From contig ONQB01000025.1 of NCBI GenBank assembly GCA_900319905.1, positions 1 to 45,091 of the forward strand: DNA of 45,091 bases. The letters run 5' to 3'. Below the pieces are notes generated by a model. That model saw only the letters and a program-made list of their open reading frames with translations. It ran no database searches and was not told the DNA's origin. This DNA is from an uncultured Prevotella sp. (GTDB lineage: Bacteria; Bacteroidota; Bacteroidia; Bacteroidales; Bacteroidaceae). This document shows positions 1 through 8,418 of the stretch, piece by piece. The position numbers and the translations under genes are program-made. Each line of letters starts with the position of its first letter. Position 1 is the stretch's first letter.

Positions 1-312
1 GACCGTTGGCAACCTTCCACAAAAGACTAACAAAACTGGGCAAGCCTCCTCTCTTGATCAGTTTTTTTGTGGCAATACGTGAATACCGATACGCTTACGA
101 TTATTCAGTACTCCAACACGCTATTGTTAGAAGCCCCGCTACGTCAGTAAAACTTTTCAAGGGTATTGTTAAACTTTTATTTGCTAATTCGTTGTAAATG
201 CCTGTATTTTAAAGAAATAGAAAACCTTACGTAAAACTTTTACCTTTGGTTGAAAACTTTATTTGTATTATATTTGCATTGAATTAAGGATCTAAAAGAG
301 GTTTTAAAGAAA
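1..312. other. AT-rich stretch without a convincing gene
   Basis: I see no recognisable gene here. A 63-codon open frame runs from 6 to 197 on the plus strand, but its translation has no family features and no promoter or leader is visible because the window begins there. The second half is AT-rich with several AAACTTT-like words and ends in the promoter of the next gene. Confidence 0.5.
245..276 (+). promoter_or_regulatory. Bacteroides-type promoter for the protease cluster
   Basis: TTTG at 245-248 and TATATTTG at 269-276 are separated by 20 nt, matching the Bacteroidota primary-sigma consensus TTTG-N19-21-TAnnTTTG. The expected transcription start lies about 30 nt before the ATG at 313. 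Confidence 0.75.
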
Positions 313-675
313 ATGAAAAGACTACTTATTTTATTAGAACTATTGTGTGCTATGACACAAGCTACATTTGCTAAAAAAGAAGGTGTATTTATGGAGTATC
401 ATCGAAAAAGTATTCCAGAGAAAAATACATCAGTAAACCGTATTCCCATGAGCCAGCCCATAGAAGTCACGTATGATACTGACATACATAAAATTGAAGT
501 CAAAGGAAGTGAAACAATGGAGGCAGAGGTGTTCCTTTATGATATCAATGGTAACCTTATAAACAGTTCGTCATCACTGAATACAAATTTTGAGATTACA
601 GCTTCTGGCACCTACATCATCGAGATACATGGCTATGAATGGGATGCAGAAGGAGTATTTGAAGTAGATGAATAG
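313..675 (+). CDS. small secreted DUF3244-like protein
   Basis: A 120-aa exported protein of unknown function. Residues 1-20 form a signal peptide ending TFA-KKEG. The rest is a compact beta-rich domain with the pattern of alternating strands and a C-terminal GTYIIEIHG strand that I associate with the DUF3244 family of small Bacteroidota secreted proteins. The family call is from memory of the pattern, not a search. It lies 75 nt upstream of a C10 cysteine protease in the same direction and behind a good promoter, so it is probably co-transcribed with it. Small beta proteins next to C10 proteases can be protease inhibitors or surface partners; that role is inference. Confidence 0.65.
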   Translation: MKRLLILLELLCAMTQATFAKKEGVFMEYHRKSIPEKNTSVNRIPMSQPIEVTYDTDIHKIEVKGSETMEAEVFLYDINGNLINSSSSLNTNFEITASGTYIIEIHGYEWDAEGVFEVDE

Positions 676-750
676 ATCTCAACATACATAGATTAGGATT
701 AACAACAATCCATAGAATTCCTTTATTATTAATCAAAACAAATTATTATT

Positions 751-2022
751 ATGACAAAAAAACGATGGCTGTATGCCGCAGCATTAATATGCGGCTTATT
801 AGTATTTACAATGAGTTCTTGCTCTAATAGTGAAGGGCAAATGGAGGAACAGGCTTCTGTTGCTGCTTCTGTAAATCATCGTCTTACAGCAGAACAGGCG
901 ACTAAAAACGCATTGGCTTTTATCGAACAGTATGGAGCTACATCAAGAGCAGGACAAAATCTTCCGAATGTTGCTGAAGTAAAAGCTTTCAGTGTAGATG
1001 AAGGCTCTACTCGCGCTGAGGATAATTCTATTAATCTGGATTCACTTTTTTATGTGATTAACTTCGCAGACAATAAAGGATTCGTAATTGCGTCTTCGGA
1101 TGACAGAGAAGCTCCTGTATTTGCCTACGTAGAAGAGGGAACGTTTGAGGATAGTGATACATTGAATAATGGTTACGAAGCTTTTGTCGGAGCTCTTATA
1201 GAGAGTGAGATAACTCATCGTAATCAACCTCTTAAAGTCCAAGCGCTAAATAATAATAATGAACCTGCTAAAGGAGGCGGCGGAGGCGGTGGCCGCAAAC
1301 CAGACAAATTCGAGGTTATGTATCCGCTTCTCAAAACGAAATGGGATCAAACAACATATAATTCATATTGCTCTGGTCATAAGACAGGTTGTGTTGTAAC
1401 TGCTATTTCTCAAATATGTTCTTTCCTAAAATCGCCTAATCATGTTTCTTGGTCTTACAATGGCGTTGGAAATCAGTGCAATATAGACTGGGATGAAATA
1501 ATAAATGAATGTATGTCGAATTCCGGGAATACCACTAGTATTAAATCAAAGGATCAGGTTGCTAATTTGATGCGTTTCTGGGGTGTTGCATTTGATGCGG
1601 ATTACTCTTCAAACGGAACAAGCGTTAATAGTGACAAAGCTATTTCAAAAATGCGTGAATTAGGATACAATGCCACAAAGCTGACAAATTATGATGCCTC
1701 AAATGTAATAAATGACCTTAAGAAAGGTGACCGAATCATATATATGAGAGGAAATGCAAGATACTATCATGTTGGTTTCGTCTTCCGAAAATATGTAGAT
1801 GGTCATGGCTGGGTTATAGATGGTTATATTGATTCTTGCAAGAATAACGAGGAATCTCTTTACGTACATTGTAATTGGGGTTGGGGAGGAACTCGAAATG
1901 GATATTTTCTTAGTGATGTGCTAAATGCTGAGGAGGAACCATACTATGATGACAACGCGAGTGCTATAACAAGAAGTAATAATTATAGATATAAACTTAA
2001 AACATCTACAATATGCAAATAG
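751..2022 (+). CDS. C10 family (streptopain-type) cysteine protease, lipoprotein with Spi-like propeptide
   Basis: Secreted papain-like cysteine protease of 423 aa. The N-terminus has a lipoprotein signal with lipobox SSC (Cys24), so the protein is probably anchored to a membrane. Residues about 43-160 resemble the inhibitory Spi propeptide of streptopain and its Bacteroidota homologues. A run of seven glycines near residue 175 looks like a linker between propeptide and catalytic domain. Catalytic features are GCVVTAIS with Cys214, HGWVIDGY with His352, and the C10 hallmark NWGWGG at 375-380. Length and layout match C10 zymogens. The following lipoprotein gene overlaps its end by 10 nt, suggesting translational coupling. 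Confidence 0.9.
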   Translation: MTKKRWLYAAALICGLLVFTMSSCSNSEGQMEEQASVAASVNHRLTAEQATKNALAFIEQYGATSRAGQNLPNVAEVKAFSVDEGSTRAEDNSINLDSLFYVINFADNKGFVIASSDDREAPVFAYVEEGTFEDSDTLNNGYEAFVGALIESEITHRNQPLKVQALNNNNEPAKGGGGGGGRKPDKFEVMYPLLKTKWDQTTYNSYCSGHKTGCVVTAISQICSFLKSPNHVSWSYNGVGNQCNIDWDEIINECMSNSGNTTSIKSKDQVANLMRFWGVAFDADYSSNGTSVNSDKAISKMRELGYNATKLTNYDASNVINDLKKGDRIIYMRGNARYYHVGFVFRKYVDGHGWVIDGYIDSCKNNEESLYVHCNWGWGGTRNGYFLSDVLNAEEEPYYDDNASAITRSNNYRYKLKTSTICK

Positions 2023-2618
2023 TTCGTTTTTTAAGCTTTGTGCTGATTGCTTTTACGTTCTTTTCGTGCAATAATGACAATCCAGAAGAGGTAGGTGATA
2101 ACGCTAATCCAGCAATCAACTTTTCTTATCTTAGATTTGTATCTTCTTGTGGAACTAATGTTCTTGATTCTCTTAAAGTTTTTGAGAAGGATGGGCCCAC
2201 GTCGCAAGAAATTAAAGATAGTCTGATAAGTATCAAATGCATTCGCACTTCAGACAACCAACAATTGGATATGATCAATCACTTATTTTATGCCAATAGC
2301 CAAGCCGATTATGAATTTCCGAGAGATGAGACACTTATTAGATTAAATTGGGTAGACTTCAATACTTGGGATCTTGAAAAACGCCCCTATCATTACGATG
2401 AGGTCTATGATATTCTTTTGCAAAGCTCAAAAATATTCGGTGACAATGAAACGCACCATCTGAAATGGTATGTCAGCGTTGTTGGCCGTGCACACAACGC
2501 ACTTAAATGCGAGGTTGATGGGCAAAAGGTGTCTCTTGACGATGATCCTCTTTATAATCGCGAAGCAATTTATGGCGTTTTTGAAGTTAATGGGATTATA
2601 ACAATTCCTTGCAAGTAA
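2013..2618 (+). CDS. lipoprotein of unknown function, coupled to the C10 protease
   Basis: A 201-aa predicted lipoprotein. The signal peptide has lipobox FFSC with Cys19, followed by an acidic Asn/Asp-rich stretch, then a mixed domain that I do not recognise. The ATG at 2013 lies inside the last codons of the C10 protease gene, and the complete signal peptide starts at this Met, which supports the start. Translational coupling to a protease makes a protease inhibitor, chaperone or surface partner plausible; that is inference from context only. The gene ends just before a strong hairpin shared with the converging gene. Confidence 0.8.
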   Translation: MQIVRFLSFVLIAFTFFSCNNDNPEEVGDNANPAINFSYLRFVSSCGTNVLDSLKVFEKDGPTSQEIKDSLISIKCIRTSDNQQLDMINHLFYANSQADYEFPRDETLIRLNWVDFNTWDLEKRPYHYDEVYDILLQSSKIFGDNETHHLKWYVSVVGRAHNALKCEVDGQKVSLDDDPLYNREAIYGVFEVNGIITIPCK

Positions 2619-2671
2619 ATATAAAGTCCAATAATCTGAGAATGTTCGTTTCTCAAAATCTATCTTTGTAG

Positions 2672-2717
2672 TCTCCGCAGCTATCTGATAGTTTAATGAT
2701 CAGGTGAGCTGCGGAGA
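2672..2717. terminator. bidirectional hairpin terminator between converging genes
   Basis: Eleven-base arms TCTCCGCAGCT (2672-2682) and AGCTGCGGAGA (2707-2717) are perfectly complementary. The loop contains a second short stem, CTGAT/ATCAG. It lies between the stops of converging genes at 2618 and 2727, as expected for a shared terminator. No long T-tract follows on either side. Confidence 0.65.
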
Positions 2718-2726
2718 TTAAAGCTA

Positions 2727-4637
2727 TTATTGATTAGACTGTTCAAAGTCTTTCATCAGTCTGCGAACATAAAGCCCGATATTGGTTTCATGCTCGTCAA
2801 TACCAAGTTTCTTCCGAATCTCATGGCTAATGATGTAGTGACGTTTTAGTTGGATATACTCACCAACTTCTTTGCCACGCAACCCAATTGCATATAAGCA
2901 TAGATAATTGATTTCATCAACGGTCAATCCATGCTTTTCGAGATATTTCATAAACATGGGGTGCAATGCAGTAAAAGCAAGGCGGGTTGAATCCATAAAC
3001 TTCTTTTTGTCATTACGCATTGTTTCTATCCACTCATTATAGGACTTGGCATAGCTGTCATTGTTGGTTATCTCTTTTGCCAGCAGGCCATTGAGCATGT
3101 TGAGCCGGTCTTCTATAATGTCGTGTATGGGCTTTGCCATCTCTGACTTTTCTTTCTGCAATTGCTTCAGATGGTCACGTTCACCCTCTAACTGAGAAAT
3201 CTCCAAACGAAGGTTTGCGGCTTCCAATTCTTGTTGTCGTTGTTCCGCTTCAATTCGCTTCTTGTCCTTTTCAAGATTCTCAGCCTCCAAGATCTTCTTG
3301 TTTCGCTCAAGTTCCGCCTTCTCTTTTTCCTTTTTTAGATTGTCTTGTTCAAGTTTTAGATTTTCATTCTCTTTCTCAGTCAGTATGCGTTTGGTTTTGC
3401 TAAGATGGCCCCTATAATATGCCCAACCCACAAGCATGACTAACACGATGATGCTACAAAGAGAAATACCAATCATCCAATTCTTCTTCTGGATCTCTTT
3501 GATATTCTTGATTTCAAGTTGGTGCTTTTGGTCGGAGAACAATAAATCCTGTGTAAGCAATTTATGTTGATAATGTTCAAGCATGACAGCGTATTCCTTA
3601 TATAATGTAAAGGCATCCTTATATTTACCCTGCTTCTCAAGAATGTCTATTTTAACTGTCGTATATTTAAGTGAATCTAAAGGGGACTTGGAGGAGCTGA
3701 GCCTGGATAGCAAAGCCAAAGCTTTGTCATATTCTCCTATTTTTGAATATCCTTGCGCCATGATCATCGTCTCATCGGATGTTAGCTTCTCGTCCTGAAA
3801 TTCAGATAAAAGCTCTTTTATTTCTTTTGGGGAGCAAAGATTTATGGTGTAAGATAAATAGGAAGAAAACAAGTAGGCTTCTCCTTCCGGATACTTCTGT
3901 ACCAAGGACTCACAAATTGACAAAAGACTGTCGGCGGCAACTTTGTCAGTTTTCAGGATATAGCCGTCAAGCGCATTGGTATAACTCTTGATGGCGAAAA
4001 CATTTTTGCCTATTGCTTGATACAGTTTTGCTGCCTCCAAATTATTATGAATAAACTCATCCACCTTGTATTGTTTGAAATATAAAGATCCCTGAGCCAC
4101 CAGTGTATGAGCCAATAGTAGTGAGTCAGTCACTTTTGGTCTCAAATCACAGCCGTTCATAAAACACAGCATCGCAGAATCTTCTTTGCACTGATTCATA
4201 TAGATTCTGCCCTGATAATAATAGGTCCGAAACTTTTCATCAGGAGAACCATGCTCGAGATAATAATCAATGGCTGGCTGAAGTACATTAAAAGTTTTGA
4301 GGTCAATGTAGTTTTTGTCCAACGCCATTGATTTGAGAAGCGCAAACCTCGCAGAGGACTCTTCCCCCTTGATGTCAGAGCGATGAATGCCTTTCAATAT
4401 CGCAAGGGCCGAATCTGGTTTGGTGTTCATAAGGTTCTCTGCAGCATCCATTTGTTTCCATGCTTGGGTATTACGTCTTTCACAGGAAGACAACAGAATG
4501 ATAGATAGCAAAACAAGGATAAGACCTGTTGCATGAGACAACGTGGAAAGGTGATGAATTTTGCCGTCAATAACAGAAGTATTGCCTTCTGAAGGCAGCA
4601 AGGAGGAAACGGAATATTGTAGTTTTATTATTAACAT
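2727..4637 (-). CDS. membrane-anchored TPR / coiled-coil regulator with C-terminal helix-turn-helix-like domain
   Basis: A 636-aa protein of an architecture common in Bacteroides and Prevotella. It has an N-terminal hydrophobic segment with a possible lipobox (LLSSC, about 48-52), a TPR-rich region of roughly 60-370 (repeated patterns such as ALAILKGI and AMLCFMNG), one transmembrane helix at about 388-410, a long Lys/Glu coiled coil at about 415-505, and a C-terminal domain (about 560-630) resembling the LuxR-type helix-turn-helix of such proteins. It probably senses or scaffolds across the inner membrane and acts on transcription or on partner proteins. No kinase motif is visible. The promoter at 4666-4695 supports the start at 4637, although the signal-like hydrophobic stretch begins about 35 residues later. 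Confidence 0.75.
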   Translation of the reverse strand: MLIIKLQYSVSSLLPSEGNTSVIDGKIHHLSTLSHATGLILVLLSIILLSSCERRNTQAWKQMDAAENLMNTKPDSALAILKGIHRSDIKGEESSARFALLKSMALDKNYIDLKTFNVLQPAIDYYLEHGSPDEKFRTYYYQGRIYMNQCKEDSAMLCFMNGCDLRPKVTDSLLLAHTLVAQGSLYFKQYKVDEFIHNNLEAAKLYQAIGKNVFAIKSYTNALDGYILKTDKVAADSLLSICESLVQKYPEGEAYLFSSYLSYTINLCSPKEIKELLSEFQDEKLTSDETMIMAQGYSKIGEYDKALALLSRLSSSKSPLDSLKYTTVKIDILEKQGKYKDAFTLYKEYAVMLEHYQHKLLTQDLLFSDQKHQLEIKNIKEIQKKNWMIGISLCSIIVLVMLVGWAYYRGHLSKTKRILTEKENENLKLEQDNLKKEKEKAELERNKKILEAENLEKDKKRIEAEQRQQELEAANLRLEISQLEGERDHLKQLQKEKSEMAKPIHDIIEDRLNMLNGLLAKEITNNDSYAKSYNEWIETMRNDKKKFMDSTRLAFTALHPMFMKYLEKHGLTVDEINYLCLYAIGLRGKEVGEYIQLKRHYIISHEIRKKLGIDEHETNIGLYVRRLMKDFEQSNQ

Positions 4638-4665
4638 TGTAAAACGCGAATTCTTTTAGACATGC

Positions 4666-4695
4666 CAAAATTACAAATAAAACTAAAGAAACAAA
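4666..4695 (-). promoter_or_regulatory. Bacteroides-type promoter of the TPR regulator
   Basis: Read on the minus strand, TTTG (4692-4695) is followed after 18 nt by TAATTTTG (4666-4673). The expected start site leaves a leader of about 20-25 nt before the ATG at 4637. Confidence 0.55.
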
Positions 4696-5038
4696 TACAT
4701 TTTGACGGAATTTAGCTTAAGAATGGAGATTTTTGCTGAAAAAGCTCAGCATTTGATTATGAGCGATGTGAAATATCGGAGCGCTTTATACTTCTGTCAG
4801 AACGTCGCTCTAAACACAATGGTCTATGGCCCTGAGCTTAAAGAACCATCGGTCGCATAGGGAATATCCGGCGCATGTTCTTGAGTTTATGATTTTGTGA
4901 AATGAGTGCCTTGTCCCTTTCTATTTGTTAAACGATGATGAAATTTTCTTAATAGTTTCAAGCCATAGTAAACCTTATCTGAAATATATCATCAAACAAC
5001 CGTAAATATAGAGAAAAATAGGTATAAAAATTATCGTC
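4696..5038. other. intergenic region between divergent genes, nothing clear
   Basis: About 340 nt separating the minus-strand TPR gene promoter from the tolC-like gene. There are no open frames with family features, no strong hairpin and no clear TAnnTTTG element for the plus strand. The last 60 nt before the tolC ATG are AT-rich. Confidence 0.5.
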
Positions 5039-6382
5039 ATGAAGAAATCCATCAAGGCCCTGGCCTTTGTTTTATTACTCTCAGGTGCGCCGCTTGCAGC
5101 CAATGCCCGCCAATGGACATTACAGGACTGCATCAGTTATGCGCTGAGCAATAACATCTCGTTGCAGAAGACCCGTGTGCAGCATTTGTCGGCGATAGAG
5201 GATGTGAAGCAGAGTAAAGCAGCGCTGTTGCCCTCTCTGTCGGGCTCTACTTCTCACAATGTGTCTTATAATCCCTGGCCTGAGACGGGCAGTTACACTA
5301 TTGCCGGCAGTCGTGTGCAGTCGCAGGTTGATAAGGTGTTTTACAACGGGTCGTATGGTATCAATGCCAATTGGACAGTATGGAATGGAAACCGTAACCG
5401 CAACCAAGTGAAACTTAATCAAATGACGGCCGATCAGGCTGCATTGGACAGCGCGGTGACGGCCAATACCATTCAGGAGCAGATTGCGCAGTTGTTTGTG
5501 CAAATACTATACTCTCAGGAGGCTGTCGAGGTGGACAAGGCAACGCTGGAGACTTCAAAGAAGAATGAGGAGCGTGGCAAGGAGTTTGTGAAGGTGGGCA
5601 ATATGAGCAAGGCCGACCTGGCTCAGCTCACAGCCCAGCGTGCGCAGGACGAGTACAATGTGGTGCAGGCTGAGAGCACGCTGAAGGATTACAAGCGTCA
5701 GTTGAAGCAACTGCTGCAGATCACCGATCAGGACGAGTTTGATGTGGTGGTACCGACGACGACCGACGAGATGGCCTTGCAGACCATTCCTACGGTGCCG
5801 ACTGTCTATGACGCTGCTCTGAGCTACCGTCCTGAGATACAGAATGCACAGTTGGGCATAAAGAGCAGCGATCTGTCAATCAAGATTGCCAAGGCCCAGC
5901 GCATGCCGACCATTGGCTTGTCGGCCAGCGCCAGTACGTCAACTACCACGATGAGCAGTAACGCTTGGAGTAAGCAGATGAAAAACAACTTCGTGACGGG
6001 TGCCGGTGTCACTCTGAGCATTCCTATCTTCGATCAGCGTGAGACCAAGACGGCTGTCAACAAGGCCATCTTGCAGCGGCAGAACTATGAGCTCGATCTG
6101 CGTGACAAGCAGACAACCCTCTATTCGACTATTGAGAACTATTGGCTGCAGGCTTACAACAATCAGGCTCAGTTCAAGAGTGCGAAGGTCAGCACAGAGA
6201 GCGCGCAGGCCAGTTACGACCTGCTGCAGGAGCAGTTCAAGCAGAATCTGAAAAACGTCATTGAGCTGATGAACGGCAAGGATGCCCTCTTGAAAGCCAA
6301 GCAAGCCGAACTACAAGCAAAATACTTAGCCATATATAATATAGACATGTTAAACTTTTACAAGACAGGAGAGTTGAAATGA
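5039..6382 (+). CDS. TolC family outer-membrane efflux protein
   Basis: Outer-membrane channel subunit of a tripartite efflux or export pump, 447 aa, the usual length. A signal peptide (residues 1-23, ending ANA) is followed by the typical RQWTLQDCISYALSNN start of OEP proteins. Two repeated alpha-helical/beta halves follow, with conserved Leu/Ala/Gln-rich helices and the second-half opening AALSYRPEIQNAQLGIK. The stop overlaps the start of the adaptor gene by 4 nt (ATGA), so the two are one operon with the ATPase and permease that follow. The substrate cannot be read from the sequence. Confidence 0.92.
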   Translation: MKKSIKALAFVLLLSGAPLAANARQWTLQDCISYALSNNISLQKTRVQHLSAIEDVKQSKAALLPSLSGSTSHNVSYNPWPETGSYTIAGSRVQSQVDKVFYNGSYGINANWTVWNGNRNRNQVKLNQMTADQAALDSAVTANTIQEQIAQLFVQILYSQEAVEVDKATLETSKKNEERGKEFVKVGNMSKADLAQLTAQRAQDEYNVVQAESTLKDYKRQLKQLLQITDQDEFDVVVPTTTDEMALQTIPTVPTVYDAALSYRPEIQNAQLGIKSSDLSIKIAKAQRMPTIGLSASASTSTTTMSSNAWSKQMKNNFVTGAGVTLSIPIFDQRETKTAVNKAILQRQNYELDLRDKQTTLYSTIENYWLQAYNNQAQFKSAKVSTESAQASYDLLQEQFKQNLKNVIELMNGKDALLKAKQAELQAKYLAIYNIDMLNFYKTGELK

Positions 6383-7608
6383 AAAAGAAGAAGATAAGCA
6401 GCGTGTGGATTATCGTCGGCTTTGTTGTAGCCTTGGCTGTCATCGCCTGGTTGCTGTCCGGCAGTAAGAAGGAGGAAACTGTCAACTTCACCACTGAGAC
6501 CGTAGGACCGGCCAATATCGAGAACTCGGTGACCGCCACCGGTAGCATCGAGGCTGTGCAAACCGTGACTGTTGGTACGCAGGTGTCAGGTATCGTGAGC
6601 AAGTTGTATGTTGACTACAACAGCGTGGTGAAGAAGGGACAAGTCATTGCAGAGCTTGATAAGTCAAACCTTGTCAGTCAACTGAATTCCGCCAAGGCCG
6701 CTTTGGCAGAGGCTCAGGCTCAGCTGCGCAGTGCCGAGAGCGATGTGGCCTATCAGCGTAACAATTATCAGCGCTATAAGACCCTGTATCAGAAAGGCTT
6801 GATTTCGGCAAATGACTATGAGTCGGCGCGCTTGAGCTATCAGACCGCTACGGCTACGGTGTCGCAGCGTAAGGATGCAGTGTTGTCGGCCCGTGAAGAG
6901 GTCAACCGCGCCCAGACCAACCTGGGCTATGCCACCATCACGTCGCCTATCGACGGTGTGGTCATCTCCAAGAGCGTTGAAGAGGGTCAGACCGTTGCAG
7001 CCAGCTTCTCAACGCCTACGCTGTTTACCATTGCCAAAGACCTGAAGGACATGCGCGTGGTGGCCGACGTGGATGAGGCCGACATCGGCGGTGTGAAGGT
7101 GGGCCAGCGTGTCACGTTCACCGTGGATGCCTATCCCGACGATACATTCCAGGGCTATGTCACGCAGGTGCGTCAGGAAGCTACCACTACCAACAATGTG
7201 GTGACCTATGAGGTGGTGATCAGCGCGCCCAATAACGACTTGAAGCTGAAACCCGGTCTGACGGCAAATGTCAATATCTACACCAACGAGACCAAGGGCG
7301 TGCTCAGCGTGCCGTCGAAGGCCCTGCGCTATACGCCGGAGAAGGAGACCGTGGGCGGACGTAAGATCAAGGATGTCACGGCAAAGAATAAGGTGTGGAC
7401 TCTTGAGGGCAATACGCTCGTGGCCCATTCTGTGAACATCGGTGTGACCGATGGTACACACACGCAGATTCTGAGCGGCATCAAGAAGGGGCAGAAGGTG
7501 ATCACCGGTGTGGCTGTCACAACCGACGGCGATGACACCGCGTCCAGCGATGACGGAACGTCGAGCCCGTTTGCCCCAGGTCCTCACAACAACAAGAATA
7601 AGAAATAA
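6379..7608 (+). CDS. MacA-like periplasmic adaptor (membrane fusion protein)
   Basis: Adaptor of 409 aa that links the inner-membrane ABC transporter to the TolC-like channel. One N-terminal membrane anchor (residues 9-27, WIIVGFVVALAVIAWLL) is followed by the barrel/lipoyl half (TVTVGTQVSGIVSKLYVDYN). A long helical hairpin at about 95-170 is rich in Ala, Gln and Glu, and the returning lipoyl half reads TITSPIDGVVISKSVEEGQTV. A beta-barrel and a membrane-proximal domain end the protein. The Ser/Asp-rich and Asn/Lys tail is probably disordered. It overlaps tolC by 4 nt and is followed 4 nt later by the ATPase gene, the order typical of MacAB-TolC systems in Bacteroidota. Confidence 0.9.
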   Translation: MKKKKISSVWIIVGFVVALAVIAWLLSGSKKEETVNFTTETVGPANIENSVTATGSIEAVQTVTVGTQVSGIVSKLYVDYNSVVKKGQVIAELDKSNLVSQLNSAKAALAEAQAQLRSAESDVAYQRNNYQRYKTLYQKGLISANDYESARLSYQTATATVSQRKDAVLSAREEVNRAQTNLGYATITSPIDGVVISKSVEEGQTVAASFSTPTLFTIAKDLKDMRVVADVDEADIGGVKVGQRVTFTVDAYPDDTFQGYVTQVRQEATTTNNVVTYEVVISAPNNDLKLKPGLTANVNIYTNETKGVLSVPSKALRYTPEKETVGGRKIKDVTAKNKVWTLEGNTLVAHSVNIGVTDGTHTQILSGIKKGQKVITGVAVTTDGDDTASSDDGTSSPFAPGPHNNKNKK

Positions 7609-7612
7609 GCGT

Positions 7613-8404
7613 ATGACAGAACAAGCAATCAGCCAGACACCGCAGCCGGACAGTCAGTCGCGCAAGGTGGTCATCGAGCTTCAGGATGTGAAGCGTGACT
7701 TCCAAGTGGGCGACGAGACGGTGCATGCCCTGCGTGGTGTCTCGTTCAAGATATACGAAGGCGAGTTTGTTACCATCATGGGTAAGTCAGGCTCCGGCAA
7801 GTCGACGCTGCTCAACCAGCTCGGATGCCTCGACACGCCCACGAGTGGTGAATACTACCTCGATGGCATTTCTGTCAGGGAGATGTCGCGATCGCAGCGG
7901 GCTGTACTGCGCAACCGTAAGATTGGTTTCATCTTCCAGAACTACAATCTTCTGCCGAAGACAACGAGCGTGGAGAACGTAGAGCTGCCGCTCATGTACA
8001 ACAGCGATGTTACGGCCAAGCAGCGCTTTGAGCGGTCGGTGGCTGCGCTGAAGGCTGTGGGCCTGGGCGACCGTCTCTATCACAAGTCCAATCAGATGTC
8101 GGGTGGTCAGATGCAGCGCGTGGCTATCGCCCGTGCATTGGTCAACGACCCTGCCGTGATTCTTGCCGATGAGGCTACTGGAAACCTCGATACGCGCACG
8201 AGCTTTCAGATACTGGTGCTTTTCCAGCGCCTCTATGCCGAGGGCCACACCATCATCTTCGTGACCCACAACCCGGACATTGCCAATTATTCATCACGCA
8301 ATATCGAGATACGCGACGGACGCGTCATCAGCGACACCGTCAACCACAACATCAAGTCGGCAGCTGAGGCGTTGGCTAAGTTGCCCGAGAATACTGATGA
8401 GTAA
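7613..8404 (+). CDS. MacB/LolD-type ABC transporter ATP-binding protein
   Basis: Cytoplasmic ATPase of 263 aa from the ATG at 7613. A longer frame exists upstream, but it would overlap the adaptor gene by about 100 nt. Walker A is GKSGSGKST (57-65), the ABC signature MSGGQMQRVAIARA has its Ser at 163, and Walker B is VILADEAT with Asp186-Glu187. A switch His follows in FVTHNPD. In E. coli MacB the ATPase and permease are one chain; here they are separate genes. The partner is the permease gene 14 nt downstream. Confidence 0.93.
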   Translation: MTEQAISQTPQPDSQSRKVVIELQDVKRDFQVGDETVHALRGVSFKIYEGEFVTIMGKSGSGKSTLLNQLGCLDTPTSGEYYLDGISVREMSRSQRAVLRNRKIGFIFQNYNLLPKTTSVENVELPLMYNSDVTAKQRFERSVAALKAVGLGDRLYHKSNQMSGGQMQRVAIARALVNDPAVILADEATGNLDTRTSFQILVLFQRLYAEGHTIIFVTHNPDIANYSSRNIEIRDGRVISDTVNHNIKSAAEALAKLPENTDE

Positions 8405-8418
8405 AACGAATCAATAGC

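Noticed and set aside
6-197. 63-codon open frame at the window start
   Set aside because: No recognisable features and upstream context is missing; too weak to call a gene.
7508-7612. Upstream extension of the ABC ATPase reading frame
   Set aside because: It would overlap the adaptor gene by about 100 nt. The ATG at 7613, 4 nt after the adaptor stop, gives a normal-length ATPase.
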